The notes under the pieces were generated by a model that worked only from the letters and a program-made list of their open reading frames with translations, was not told the DNA's origin and made no database searches. The position numbers were made by a program, and so were the translations under genes. A DNA stretch of 64,000 bases from Chaunax sp. Z400 (taxonomy: Eukaryota; Chordata; Actinopteri; Lophiiformes; Chaunacidae), in the NCBI GenBank assembly GCA_037577475.1, contig CM075206.1, forward strand, positions 10,508,401 to 10,572,400, in the 5' to 3' direction. Of this stretch, positions 47,701 to 59,700 are shown one piece after another. Positions within the stretch are counted from its first letter, which is position 1. Every line of letters begins with the position of its first letter.

Positions 47701-50700
47701 ACAGATCTTTAATAGTGACATATGTGACAGTATAAATGGAATACGGAATACAATTTGAAATGTTTTTTTGGACTATTATTACCAATTTTATTTGCAAAAT
47801 GTATGGCTTCCATTTGAATAAAACATAAGGGTCTGACCTAAACCTTTGGTATCAAGAGTGAGTACTGCCACCAGAGTAGTCAATAGCTGTTTCAGGAAGT
47901 CCATCTGGCCAATCAGCTCTTGGCTCACCATGACACATAACTGGAGCAGTTTGGAGAGGCTGGACAAGAACTGAAGTAGGCTGACAAACTAGAAACACAC
48001 ACACACATACACACAGGAAGACATCTTAAGCACACAGACATGAAAACAGTTTTCAAAAATTTACAGAGCAGAAGAGGCATGAGAAAAGATGGAAATTGAT
48101 GTATATGAAGAAGTTATTCTTTTTTTAAAAGCTAATTTTCCAAGCAGTTTTGAGCTCACGCTTGCTGAATATTCCACCCACACTAGAAAGATGCCCTCAG
48201 ACAACCTTGTGCTGCACTGAAGCTGGCATTGTACTGTAGCAACCCACGTCTGTTGTTGGCAAGTCATAATAACAAAAAAGTTGAAAAACTCCTCAGAACT
48301 GTCGATCACAGAGTTCCTCACCTGGCCCTTGATGTCTTCTCTCTCTGCTGGTAGGATGTTTGGTGTCTTCAGCTCAGTCAGACATTTCTCGATGGGACCA
48401 ATATGCACCAGACTGAGGAAGAAAAGAAAGATGAGGGAAAATGTGTGTTGTATTAAACTAGCTAGGGGGTGTTAGGGCTACAATTAATATGAATTCTCTA
48501 TCAAATAAAATATGCACATATTTATTTTGATCATCTTTCATCTTTAATCATTTTTAATATTGTGATTTGATGACTTTTATTTACATGGCAAAATCTAGAA
48601 AACTAGAAAATAATAATAAATCAGCCATCAAAACTATAAAATATTACTTTCCCATCAATCGACAATTCACTTAATCACATTTTAATATTATCAGCTAAAA
48701 TATTACAACATAACTCTCTCATTTTGGGTTTTAATAATTATTAACACATAATGCGACCTCTTACCCAGCCAGGGCTTGGAGGAGATGGTTGTGTTGGAGG
48801 GCAGTGAGGGTGAAATCTGGCAGGATGGCCAGCAGGTTAGTGAGCAGGCCACAGTGGGCCGACATGAGGTCAGGAGTTACCATAACAACTGGTTCCACTG
48901 CCGACGGCTCGCCCTGTCTGGAGTCTTGGGAGGTAACCGACTCGCTAGTGTCTGTGTCACTCTGGCCTGTGAGACACATCAATACACAGCTAATAGAGAC
49001 GCCTTGCCAATGGTTCACGCACACTAAGAGTCACGTTTGTCTGGGACTAGAGATGCTGTGGCCACATAAACAACTTGAATTAGTGCCTTGTGGTTGTATG
49101 CCTCCACACACCAGTCATAGTTTACATCTATGTCCCATGTCTGTCCAGACTCATCTAATATATAATGGCCAGAAAAGTGTTTTACAGAACATTATGTCAG
49201 ACTGAAGTTGACCTTTTGGATATAAAAGACAGACAAAGGCATAAAGTAAAGTCAGCAAAGTAAGCTAAAATACCAGAAAACAAGGCTCTTATTATTAATA
49301 GTACAATAGAAACATTCATACCCAAATGTGGAGAATGGTTTACGTTTATAATTATTGCTGACCACAATAAGTTTCTGTTTAAATGGAAGGAATAATTAAA
49401 CCATGGTGCGTTACTATTACTGTGAATGCACATGTTCTCATACAAACACACTGAACATGTCTCTGCAGTACCTTGAGCCATCAGTCTGCTGGCAGGAGTA
49501 TCTTCTGTGATGTTCAGTGGGGAGGGACCCTTAGGGGTGTGTAATCCTGAACCTCTTATCTGTAATGGACAATATGAAGATGTGAGGATTCACTTGACTT
49601 AGTGCAGAGGTTAATTTCCAACATTTTAGTATGTGCACATGTCTGAGGGTGCAGGAGCTTTGCTGACCACAGTGCTGGATGTGGAGAGGGAGCTGGAGGG
49701 TCTACTGGAGTTGACAGTGGGTGCCGATTGGACGCTTCTCCAACACCACAGGGAATTCTCAGAATCTAGTCATGCATATATTTATAATGACAAACTTTCT
49801 TACATAGGAAAAAAGGGCTTAAATGCAACCACTTAAATTCCACATGATCAAATGAGGACGATAATAAACCTACTCTGTGAATCGCTCTCCTGAGGACTTG
49901 GTCCACCAGTGGTGTCACTACGAGGTTGCAGGTGGAACGTGTACCTGCCTTGGTAACAATTGGAGGCAGAAAGAGCAGCATGCTGAAAGTACTGACAGTG
50001 GTAAAGCAGAGCCTGGAGCGCAGGAAGGCCCACCAAAGACACACCAGACACCTCATCGTGGACACATGGGTGCTGGAAGAGCAGAGAATTAAAGACAGAA
50101 AGAGGTGAGTGCACATCAAGTAGTTATTTGACTTTCATAGAGTATTTATTGAATGGGGTGGGGACCAAACACAGGTGGGTTGAAGGTAAAATCCTCCAGA
50201 TTTTAACAATGTCTGAACATCACACAATGTATCTTACACATTCCATATTAAACTGAATTCTACTTTTTACAAGTTCAGTCATTTCAATTCTACAGGGTGA
50301 CATTTTGCAAGATATTTTTGTTGTAAAAGAGTTTTATCAGTTTTAATTTTATATTTTGGCACTCTGTTCATTCATTCATTCAACTAGAGCAGATTTTGTA
50401 AACAAGCCTTGCTTTTAAATATTTATATTTTTCACCTCTGACTTACATCTCCCTTTGCAAGTCACAACATCCCAAATTAAGATTCTTTTGGTGTTTTGAC
50501 AGAGATTTAAACAGAATTATTTTGGACCCCTAGTCTAAACCCTGCAGGGCTCACAAATGGGGAAAGGATAGAGTGAGTAATGGGAGGGAGGAGGAGATAG
50601 AAACAAAGAGAATGTGAAAGAGAGAGACAGAGAAAATAGTCCATGGTCTATAAAAGCGTTTTTAAGTGGCTGGCAGAGCTGCTGACCTGCCAGTGGGAGT

Positions 50701-53700
50701 CCTTGGCCTCTTCTGCATTGGCAGGCATGGGCATCACCATCAAGTTCTGCAGGATAAATGCAGCCTGGATGCACAACAAAAAAAAAAAAGACATGCACAC
50801 TCTGTGTCAAGTTAGACTGCATCAGCAACAGTGCCATCTACCTGTCTTTGGTTGGTTATACATAAAAGTCAAGTCATATTTTCTGACCATAAATGAAACA
50901 ACACGTATTTCATCAGAGAACTCCTCAGAGTAAGTCATTTATTTATAATGTGACAAAAACGATTTTACGTTTCTGGGTTGTGCAGACATGAGCAGATTTG
51001 CAGTTCTAATATCGCACCTCTCTGCGGACCATGCTGCTCTCCTGCTGATCCAGGAGGATGTTGAGCAGCGTTCCCCACAGACCTCCGCTGATGTTCTGAC
51101 AGCTGGTACACAGAGCCTGGCAGCCACTGGGCACTGAAGACAGAGCTGCGCCTAAACCTAAACTGGCAATCCTCACCTGATATGAGAGGGGAGACACAGC
51201 TTTAGGTCGATGTTTGAGGGGAGGAAGAAACATGGAAAGGAAAATGTTATGATAGAAGATTCTAAGTGAATTTGGGCGTACTGACTAGTATGTAAACCAG
51301 TGATGCCAAAGGCAGACTCTACCTTGTCAAGGGAGCCTCTTAGTTTGACTTGTGTGGAAACTTTGTTAGAGACAGACAGAGAATATGATGTGACTAGCTG
51401 TCATGTGCTTCTTTTTGTCTGTGAGTTCAACTCTTATAGGCTTTGTTTTGTCCCAGAATTCAAGTATCTAGAAATGGAATTTTATGACAGAGTCTATGAT
51501 GACTATGAAGTGTGAGATGAAGAATGAACAGTGAACAGCTAAATATTGATGACTGACATGTCATATAATGTGTAATTACATATGTTGGAATTCATGTTTA
51601 AATGTTTGTGAATTCATGAAGATGAGAAGCTGCTGTCTGTCCATACCTCTTGATCTCTGTCAACCCACAGTGGGATGAGCCAGGCCAAACCAAGTTGAGA
51701 TGCACTAGCCTCCTCGGCAGCCACCTCATTCCCCAAAGACCACTGGGATATGAAGTCCTGATGCAGACAAAATATAAAGAAAAATATTTTATCACTGAGC
51801 AGTAAGACCAGTACCCTCACAGCATAATAAACACTGGTGAAACTTGCCTTGTCCTTGTTCTTGACCAGCATCTCATGGGACAGGTGCAGCAGAGAGATGA
51901 CAGCATTCTTGGTCACACCTTTCCCCATAAAAGACAGAGAGTTGCCCCCCCATTCCACATAAAAAGAGGAGATCACCTGTGTGGAGGACACAATCTATAC
52001 TGGGCATATGAAATTATAAACTATTGTGGTGCAATATGTGTTTTATTATTTCCCAACAAGAGTTCCTCATTCTGCAAAGACATACTGTAGCTGATAGAAT
52101 TGCACTTTAAGTCAATGCTGTTGTCACATGTTGCTGGCCGTTTATGTTGATGTGTCATTTGTACACTAAAGACAAAGAAGCCCGAACAAAGAATGCTTGT
52201 TTCTGACTTAGTGATTATTGTATGCTTGTAATGCATATCACTGTGTCCAAGCTAAATAGAGCTGAAGCTAATTATATTGTTTGATGTGCCATCACGATGT
52301 GGGACTGCACTGAAGAGCAGATGAAGAGAGAGGACCCTGAGGCCTGCGGCGCTGTAAGGCCCTACAGTGCCAGGAGCTTCAGGTGAGAGGTGGGTCAGAG
52401 TGGTTGAAAAGATGGAGGGGACTGAGTTAGGTTTCTGACAGGTATTAGTGTGACTGAAGAAGCCACCAGAGGTCTTAAATGAAAAGTAGTATTAACCTTC
52501 ACTCTTTATCTTAATTCATGGCCATGAAAGCTGAACTTTATAACAAACCTAATGAATAAGGATAGTTATTGTTTAAACACAATAGACTATCCCACAGGGC
52601 TCCTCATCTCGATCACAAATAAAAGTTTGGACACCTCTGTGCTGAGGTCTGCTGCATGAGCTCTACCACACTGTGTTACGATATTTTCTATGGACTATTG
52701 AACAACGGAACAGATGGAATATGCAAGCTTGATTAATCTCATCAACATCTTCACAGTGTGGCATACCTAATCAATGAGATTTCTACCTCTTGTAATTCAT
52801 GTCCTGTAACCATTATTCTGATTCATTTTAATTAATTCCTAAGAAAGTAGTGTGCTTTTACTGTCTATTTCTGTAGGCAGTCTTATTACTGATGAGAGGT
52901 GCAGGAAGCTTGTGTATGCTCATGCAACATGGGAACATATGCACACATGCTGTGCATGTGCAGAATTTCACATACATGCCACACATGAACACACACCTCT
53001 AATAGCCCACTGAGATACTTGGAACAGAGTAGATTGGGCTCCAAGTCAGGGCAGTGGGAGCTCCAGCCAGGCTGGGCAGTAAGGCTGACCATGCCCTGTA
53101 GTGTCCTCTCCAGGCTGGGAAGGCCATAGAAACGTGGGGCGTCAGACACCCGCAGGCTCTGAAGCAAACAGACTGCCAGCTGGCTCTTGAAGGGGCCTGC
53201 TAATGCCAGACATAGCCTGGACATAGACAGAAAAGGACAGTGACAAACAAGCAGAGAGGAGGGAAGGCAAGAGGTAGAAAAGACAAGACAAAAAAAGACA
53301 AAATAATGCCAATTACCATACTAATTCTTTATCATAAGCCTGTGGCTTTTTATATTTATTTTAAATTCATTGCCATGCTCTAAATGACGAAGGTAGCACG
53401 ATATCCATCACAAATGTACTAAAATAAACACTTCATCTAGAGTAGAAGAACACTTCATTATCTTTTGTCCTCCGGATGATATATTAATCAATTTTCTAAT
53501 CCCACAGGTAGGCTGCATAGCTTTACATGAGAGTGCAAATCACCTTTCCCATACACTTAACAGAGTGATAATTAGAGCTCTTTCATTTATTTCTTTCATT
53601 AAGAATTCATTAGAAACTATAGAGCACTTGGAGAGCTAATACCTCCGCCTAAAGCTCATGAATCCAACTAATCAGAATCAGAGGCAGAGTAGGGCGGGTC

Positions 53701-56700
53701 ATGGCGTCGCAATTGTCGGATTCGAGGGGGAAAAAAAGTCCTGGATCCATACCATCTTCTGGATAATCCTCAAAATCTAATATCCCATTACCCTCCCCAA
53801 GGCCTGCCTTTGAACAAAATTTCATTGAAATCCGTTCAAAACGTTTTGAGTAATCCTGATTACAAACACACAGAGACAAACATGCGGCACCAATCACATA
53901 ACCGCTTCCAGCCCTCGTTGGCATATCAATAGAAGAAACACACAGTCTTTCAAAATGATAAACAAATTACAACAAAAGTACTCATTTTGGAACTTTACTA
54001 TTCATATTTAATTTGCAACAAAAGACCTGAAAAAAGAAAGACCTGAAAATAAAGGACTGTGTCTAATGCCTGCAATGTGGGAGGCTTTTTGTGTGAAATC
54101 ATCCAACCTGTCAGTGTTGTGTGTCAGTCTGAGGAGTAAGACGTTAAAGAAGCTCGTGAGTTCTCTCTGCAGTCTCTGGTTGACATGGTTCTTCAGTTCC
54201 TCCGCTTCTCCTAAGCTCTGAGTCGAAGTCTGGGTCTCCACACCAAGCAGCAAATTAAGTAGGGACTCGGTCTCCTAAGTGATGGAGAGAGGAATGGACA
54301 CCCCAGAATTTCTTTATTTGTTTTTTTGATTTTATAAAATCATTTTGGATTTATAACATTTTAGGGTGATAATGCTTCTTAGCTCGACTCTTTTTTCTAA
54401 ATTTTCCTTTCTTTTGACAAGATTTCAGGCTGTCAAACACAGTAAACTCTTCAGATTTTATATATATTTCCTCAGGATAGACATGTTGCCCTGTCTAACT
54501 TTGCATGTTGCATCACAGCAAGTGTTGTTTGCTTCGGGTTTTGAAAAGTGTAGCTATACTTTCTCTGTTGATGGATTCCCAGGTACAGAAATTTGACACA
54601 AATTGATTTGTTTATTACTACTGTGTTATACCAACATTATTCAGCCGGTACCCTTGAAAACCTAATTATGTAGTATTAATAGTAAAACTAAATCTTTCTG
54701 CCAACCTTTCTGCATTCATACCATTTGACTCATGGAGGGAAGATTTATAGGAGGCTGATGGGTGTATTTTAGCATGCACCTCCTTGTTAACATCAATCAT
54801 GTTTTCCTGCAAATGTTTTCCACCATTCAGAATTTCTTATTGAGCAGTGCATACAGAGCAGATACTTAATTCAAGTGTAGAGAGCGACAGATGTTCCTGA
54901 AACAGCTCAGTGATTACAGAAAAGTCAAGAGCAAAGCAGAGCTGCTCACCCCTACTGGGCATTCAATCTGAGTCTACTTTAGCTGCCAGGGGAGGGCTTA
55001 TTGTTTACACACATTAATGAGAAAACCAAGGTGAGACTAATTAAATCCTAAAAGTAGCTCTCCTCAATAAAACAGTGTGGTTATTCTTCTGCTCGGGCAA
55101 AAATATGACTAAATTTGTGTCAAAAACTTAATGGATCATCTCTGCTGCAGGTCTGAGGTGGTACTCTGTGATGTTTCTGTCGTTATGAGACAGTAATATG
55201 TTTGGCTTGTCTGACAGCATGTAATTTATTTAAGCTTTGATTACAGGTATATAGTTGTATATATATATATAATATATATAAAAAATATATAATATATATA
55301 ATATAAAAAATATATCATATATATATAAAATATATATATAATATATAAAATATATCATATATAGTATATATATAAAATATATATGTATATATAGTATATA
55401 TATAAAATATATATATATAAAATATATATGTATATATAGTATATATATAAAATATATATATATATATATAAAATATATATATGTATATATATTATATATA
55501 AAATATATATATAATATAGTTGCTCAGGTACTAAACCACAAACACACTGTAACTTAAATTAGTTTATGTTGAAAAATTCAAAAAAATTTAAGCCAAAACC
55601 TAAAGGACTTTTGTGGTACGTTTTTTTGGGCTGCATATCCAGAAAGCGTAAATTATTTGTACCTGGTTTAGAAGCAGCTCCAGTATCCATTGCAGGTCTT
55701 TGTCCTCTTGGTCAGATACAGTCTTAGTGTGCATCTGTTTGAAGTAGGAATTCAAAAATGCAACAATGCCCACTAACAACCTTTCATCCTCCACAGAGGC
55801 CGGACGCACCTGGAGAAACCTGCAGGAAGGAAGAGAACGGTTGAAATACTCAGGGACAATTTGATTTTCATTATTTGTCTAAGGCTTACTAAGGCTGGGT
55901 ACCAAACTCAGGACTTTTAGTAGATATCAACCACATTAGGTCGGTGCAATCTAGTACAGGTTCACATTAAATAAATCAACTGGTGCAAAATCTCAGTACC
56001 TGAGAGAGCAGAGTACAGAGAGAAAGAGGGAGAGAGCACCCTTGCAAGTGTGGCCACACTTTTCAAAACTCAATGCAGACAGCACTCACTATAATATCTC
56101 TAATGCAAAATGCAAAGCTGCAAACCATGTTTGATAGCTAACGCTCACGGAGAGCTGAACCCTCCTGGAACAATGAAACACTGAGTGACGCGTTGACAAC
56201 TACATCAGCATTATGATGTACTTAATTACCCGGTTGGGTGAGGAGTTGTTGAATGATGTTAGCTGAGCTTTTTTGTTTTGTTTTGTTTTTTGCATTAGAC
56301 AACACTGATCCTTAACAGAGTCAAATACTGACTGTTTGAAATTCCTCACCAACATATTTAACATGCTAAAACAGCATCTGAGATTTTTAGTATGCAACCT
56401 GCAGTAGTGAATTTCATACTATTTATGGGGAAACAGTACAGTATGCAGGCACTGTGATAGTGACAACAACATTACAGACGGCAATGTCGGTGTTAATTCT
56501 TTGGATAAAGCAGACTAGACACTGTGATGGTGTACTGCTGCACTCAGATGTTTGTTATTGATTATTCTTTCAGAAGTTATTTTCGATTTTTTATCTAGTC
56601 CCAGCTCTTAGGCCGGTTATCTCGCTTGACTAAGTGCAAACAGAAGGTGCTCCCAGGTCATCGAACATTTCTAGCTCTTCTCATCATTACTGATGCTTCA

Positions 56701-59700
56701 CATTTGAATCATTTTAATTATTCAGATTTTGTTTTAGGCTTAGAGTACAGGAAGCAAACATAATTATAAAAATAACTGTAATGAGAATAAAGATATTTGT
56801 CCACCAATGATTCAGATTAGATGAGGGGGTGAAGCAGTGCTCTAAAAGAAATCACTTCCACTAAAAGAATAATAATAAAGAAATTAATTAATTAATTAAA
56901 TTAGGATGATCGATGGAAAGCAGAAAAACAAAGCAGACTCGCCAAAACATTTTGTCCAAGATATCATTGGTTTGTCATACTTCCTGAGGCAAGCTTAAAT
57001 ACACACTAAGGCAGTAAAGGCATTCAATACTATTAATTCATGTTCTTCAAAATATGATAAGAAGATAAAGCCATACTGTGCTCACTGAGCCATGGAAAAA
57101 AATACTTTACAGCAAGTACTGTTTTGTTGTTGACTGCAGCTGTAAAAAATAATGGAATACTGCAGAGATATGTCATAAATCCTACTGGAACGTAATTCAG
57201 AAACCTTAACAAGACATTTACTGACTTGGTTATTAGCATGTGAAGCTGCAGTATATGAATGCTAAATTGAATTTGTATGTGTTGTACCTGGTCACTGCTG
57301 CCTGCCAATTAATGGAGTGAAGGACGTCTTTGCAGCTGTAGGTGGGGATGTGAGGGAGGGCCAGTCTTTCTATCAGTAAATAGAGGCTGAGCCTGGAGAG
57401 GCCAGAAGTCACAGAGCTGTGTCCTGCTGCCGTAACAATGGTCTGGATGCAGTCTTGCAGTGCGGTGGGAAAGTGCACTGTACGCAGCAACACAACCTGT
57501 GCTTCTGATAGCTTTAAGTCAGAATGAAATCTGTGGGGAAACGAATGCATGTACTTAATAAATAAATAAAAATACAATGGAGAAAATCAGATTATATGAC
57601 TGCAGGTGTGATGACAAGTATGTTGCATATGTAGCATCATCAGATGCACACTAATGACTGCTTTAACGAACATATTTGATCCCCAATCTGGAGGGATGAG
57701 ACATTTATCCAAAGAGATGTTTTCTGAGAATCATTTGCAAATAAATAAACCAGAAACAGAATTACAGAATACTGTCAGAATTACATCATAACAATATAAA
57801 CTTGGAGCTTTTTAATAAGACACAACAAAATCATCAGAGCTTAAGGACTCTGATTAACATACCTCTCAATTTACATTGCCTAATCCATCTTACACAAGTA
57901 TTCTTCTGACAATCATAGCACTGTATGAAGTGCTGGTGAATTGATCGATCTATGGTGTGCTCTAAGAGTCTTTTCTGTAATCAAGCTGTTTAAAACTGTG
58001 TGAGAGACATTCTCATCTGTTTGAATTAGGTCACATTAAAAGGAAATGAGGACAGATGAAACAAAAGATGCTAAGCCTCTGAAACTAGTTCTTTACTGAA
58101 ATTCTAAACCAGAGAAAACATTTATAAGAATGATGTGCAGCAGAATTTTCTCTTTGACTAAAATATCCTGCTATGGAATTATTGTTCTGGGGTAATATTA
58201 CAGATATTTCCAAACTTGCAGATGCCATCTTGACTGTTTGGCAACCATGGTAAATAGGGTTAGGAAAGGAGCTAGTTCCTCGGTCAATGTCCCTATCTTA
58301 TCTTAAAATAGGAAAAGTGTATTACACAAACATCTTAACTCATTCAAAACCAAAAATCTTAAACGACCTATTCCAACTTGAGGATAGCTGTTAAGCTGTC
58401 CTAACGTTCACTTTTCTACCGGCTAGTGTTTAATAACTTGTTCAATCCATATGGCTACTCTTTTCTGTCATTTACAAAATGAACAAACTGTCAACAGGCA
58501 GAATTTATTGAATGAACGGCTCATGGCAGACCCTAATGATGCACTTGTGAGTTTATACTGGCTGTTGGCTGTGACTAGCTTTAGAGAGGACAACCCGGCA
58601 ACATTGGGCTCTCCTGGTTGTGTTTCTTCATACAAATGTGGAGACTGTGTCCACTATCTTTACCCACTCTGTTTATTTAATCTCCAAAGTTATAACTGCA
58701 GTGAATTTACCAAAAGTACATCCTCTAATTTCTCTGCAAATGTTACTAAAACTTCTAACGTCTTAAAGTTAAAAGCTATTGTTTTTGCTCCATGTTTCAA
58801 TGTGTCTCGGTTTGTTTAAAAAATGAAAACCAACGGTCACAAAGTTGCTTACCGAAGTGAGATGAGAAAAACAGCATTAGTTCCAAGGTAACAGACATTA
58901 AAGTCTACAAACAATGTTGGACTGAGTATTCAGAATTTCCTAACCTGACATAAGGTAAGATGAAGTAAGATAATATAGGAGTCCTAAAGTTAATTAGGAT
59001 TTGTATAAGTAATGCAAAATTGGTAAAAAGCCTATCTTAAACTCCTATCTTAACTTAACTAATTTTCTGTTATGCGGCACCAGATCAGTTTCTCAAACAT
59101 CTCATCTCTCAAAATGAAACAAAATAAATTGAACAATTATCTTAAAAAAAATAACTACAAATAGTTCCTCTATTTCTTCCTACAATGAAGGACGACTTAG
59201 GTTATCTTGACACAGAAACCTTGGTCTCAAATCTTTTTCCATTCTATTTTTTTCCACAGGAACAAATTAAAATAGACTCTAGCAATAATTTAAGACGGGG
59301 ACAAAAACCCACTACTTGCACAACAATAAGAAACATTAAGGTTCTTACTGAGTAACATCTGTAGAGATGCCAGGGAACTCAAGGAGACCGTCCATCCCAG
59401 AATGCCATGCAGTGTTCCAGGCGACCTGCAGGGCTTGGCGGGCGGGTGCCAGAGTCATGAGGTCCGAGGAAGAGGGCAGGACACAGCAGTACGGGCTGAC
59501 AGCGTGATGAGTCACTGCCTGGAATGGGATGTTGTACCTGAAGAAAAATTAGGGAATATTTCTTGTGAAGTGCAGTTGATGGAACAAGGGGACCTTTAAA
59601 AAGATGCATGATCAAAGTATGAGTGTAGCCAGGTTACTGATCAGTTTACCTGCGTATTATTGACAGCGGTAGAGAAAACGTTGAAAGACTCACATCTCTG

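Noticed and set aside
49766..50119. Reverse-strand open frame starting MMCTHLFL
   Set aside because: It is a shadow of rttn window exon 18; the HPCVHDEV frame has matching phases and rotatin-like sequence.
58451..58819. 122-codon plus-strand open frame in an rttn intron
   Set aside because: No recognisable domain, no splice or promoter context, AT-rich; kept only as part of a possible decayed element.
59379..59615. Reverse-strand open frame starting MIMHLFKG
   Set aside because: It covers rttn window exon 9 but in a register that conflicts with the phases of both neighbours; the YNIPFQ frame is correct.
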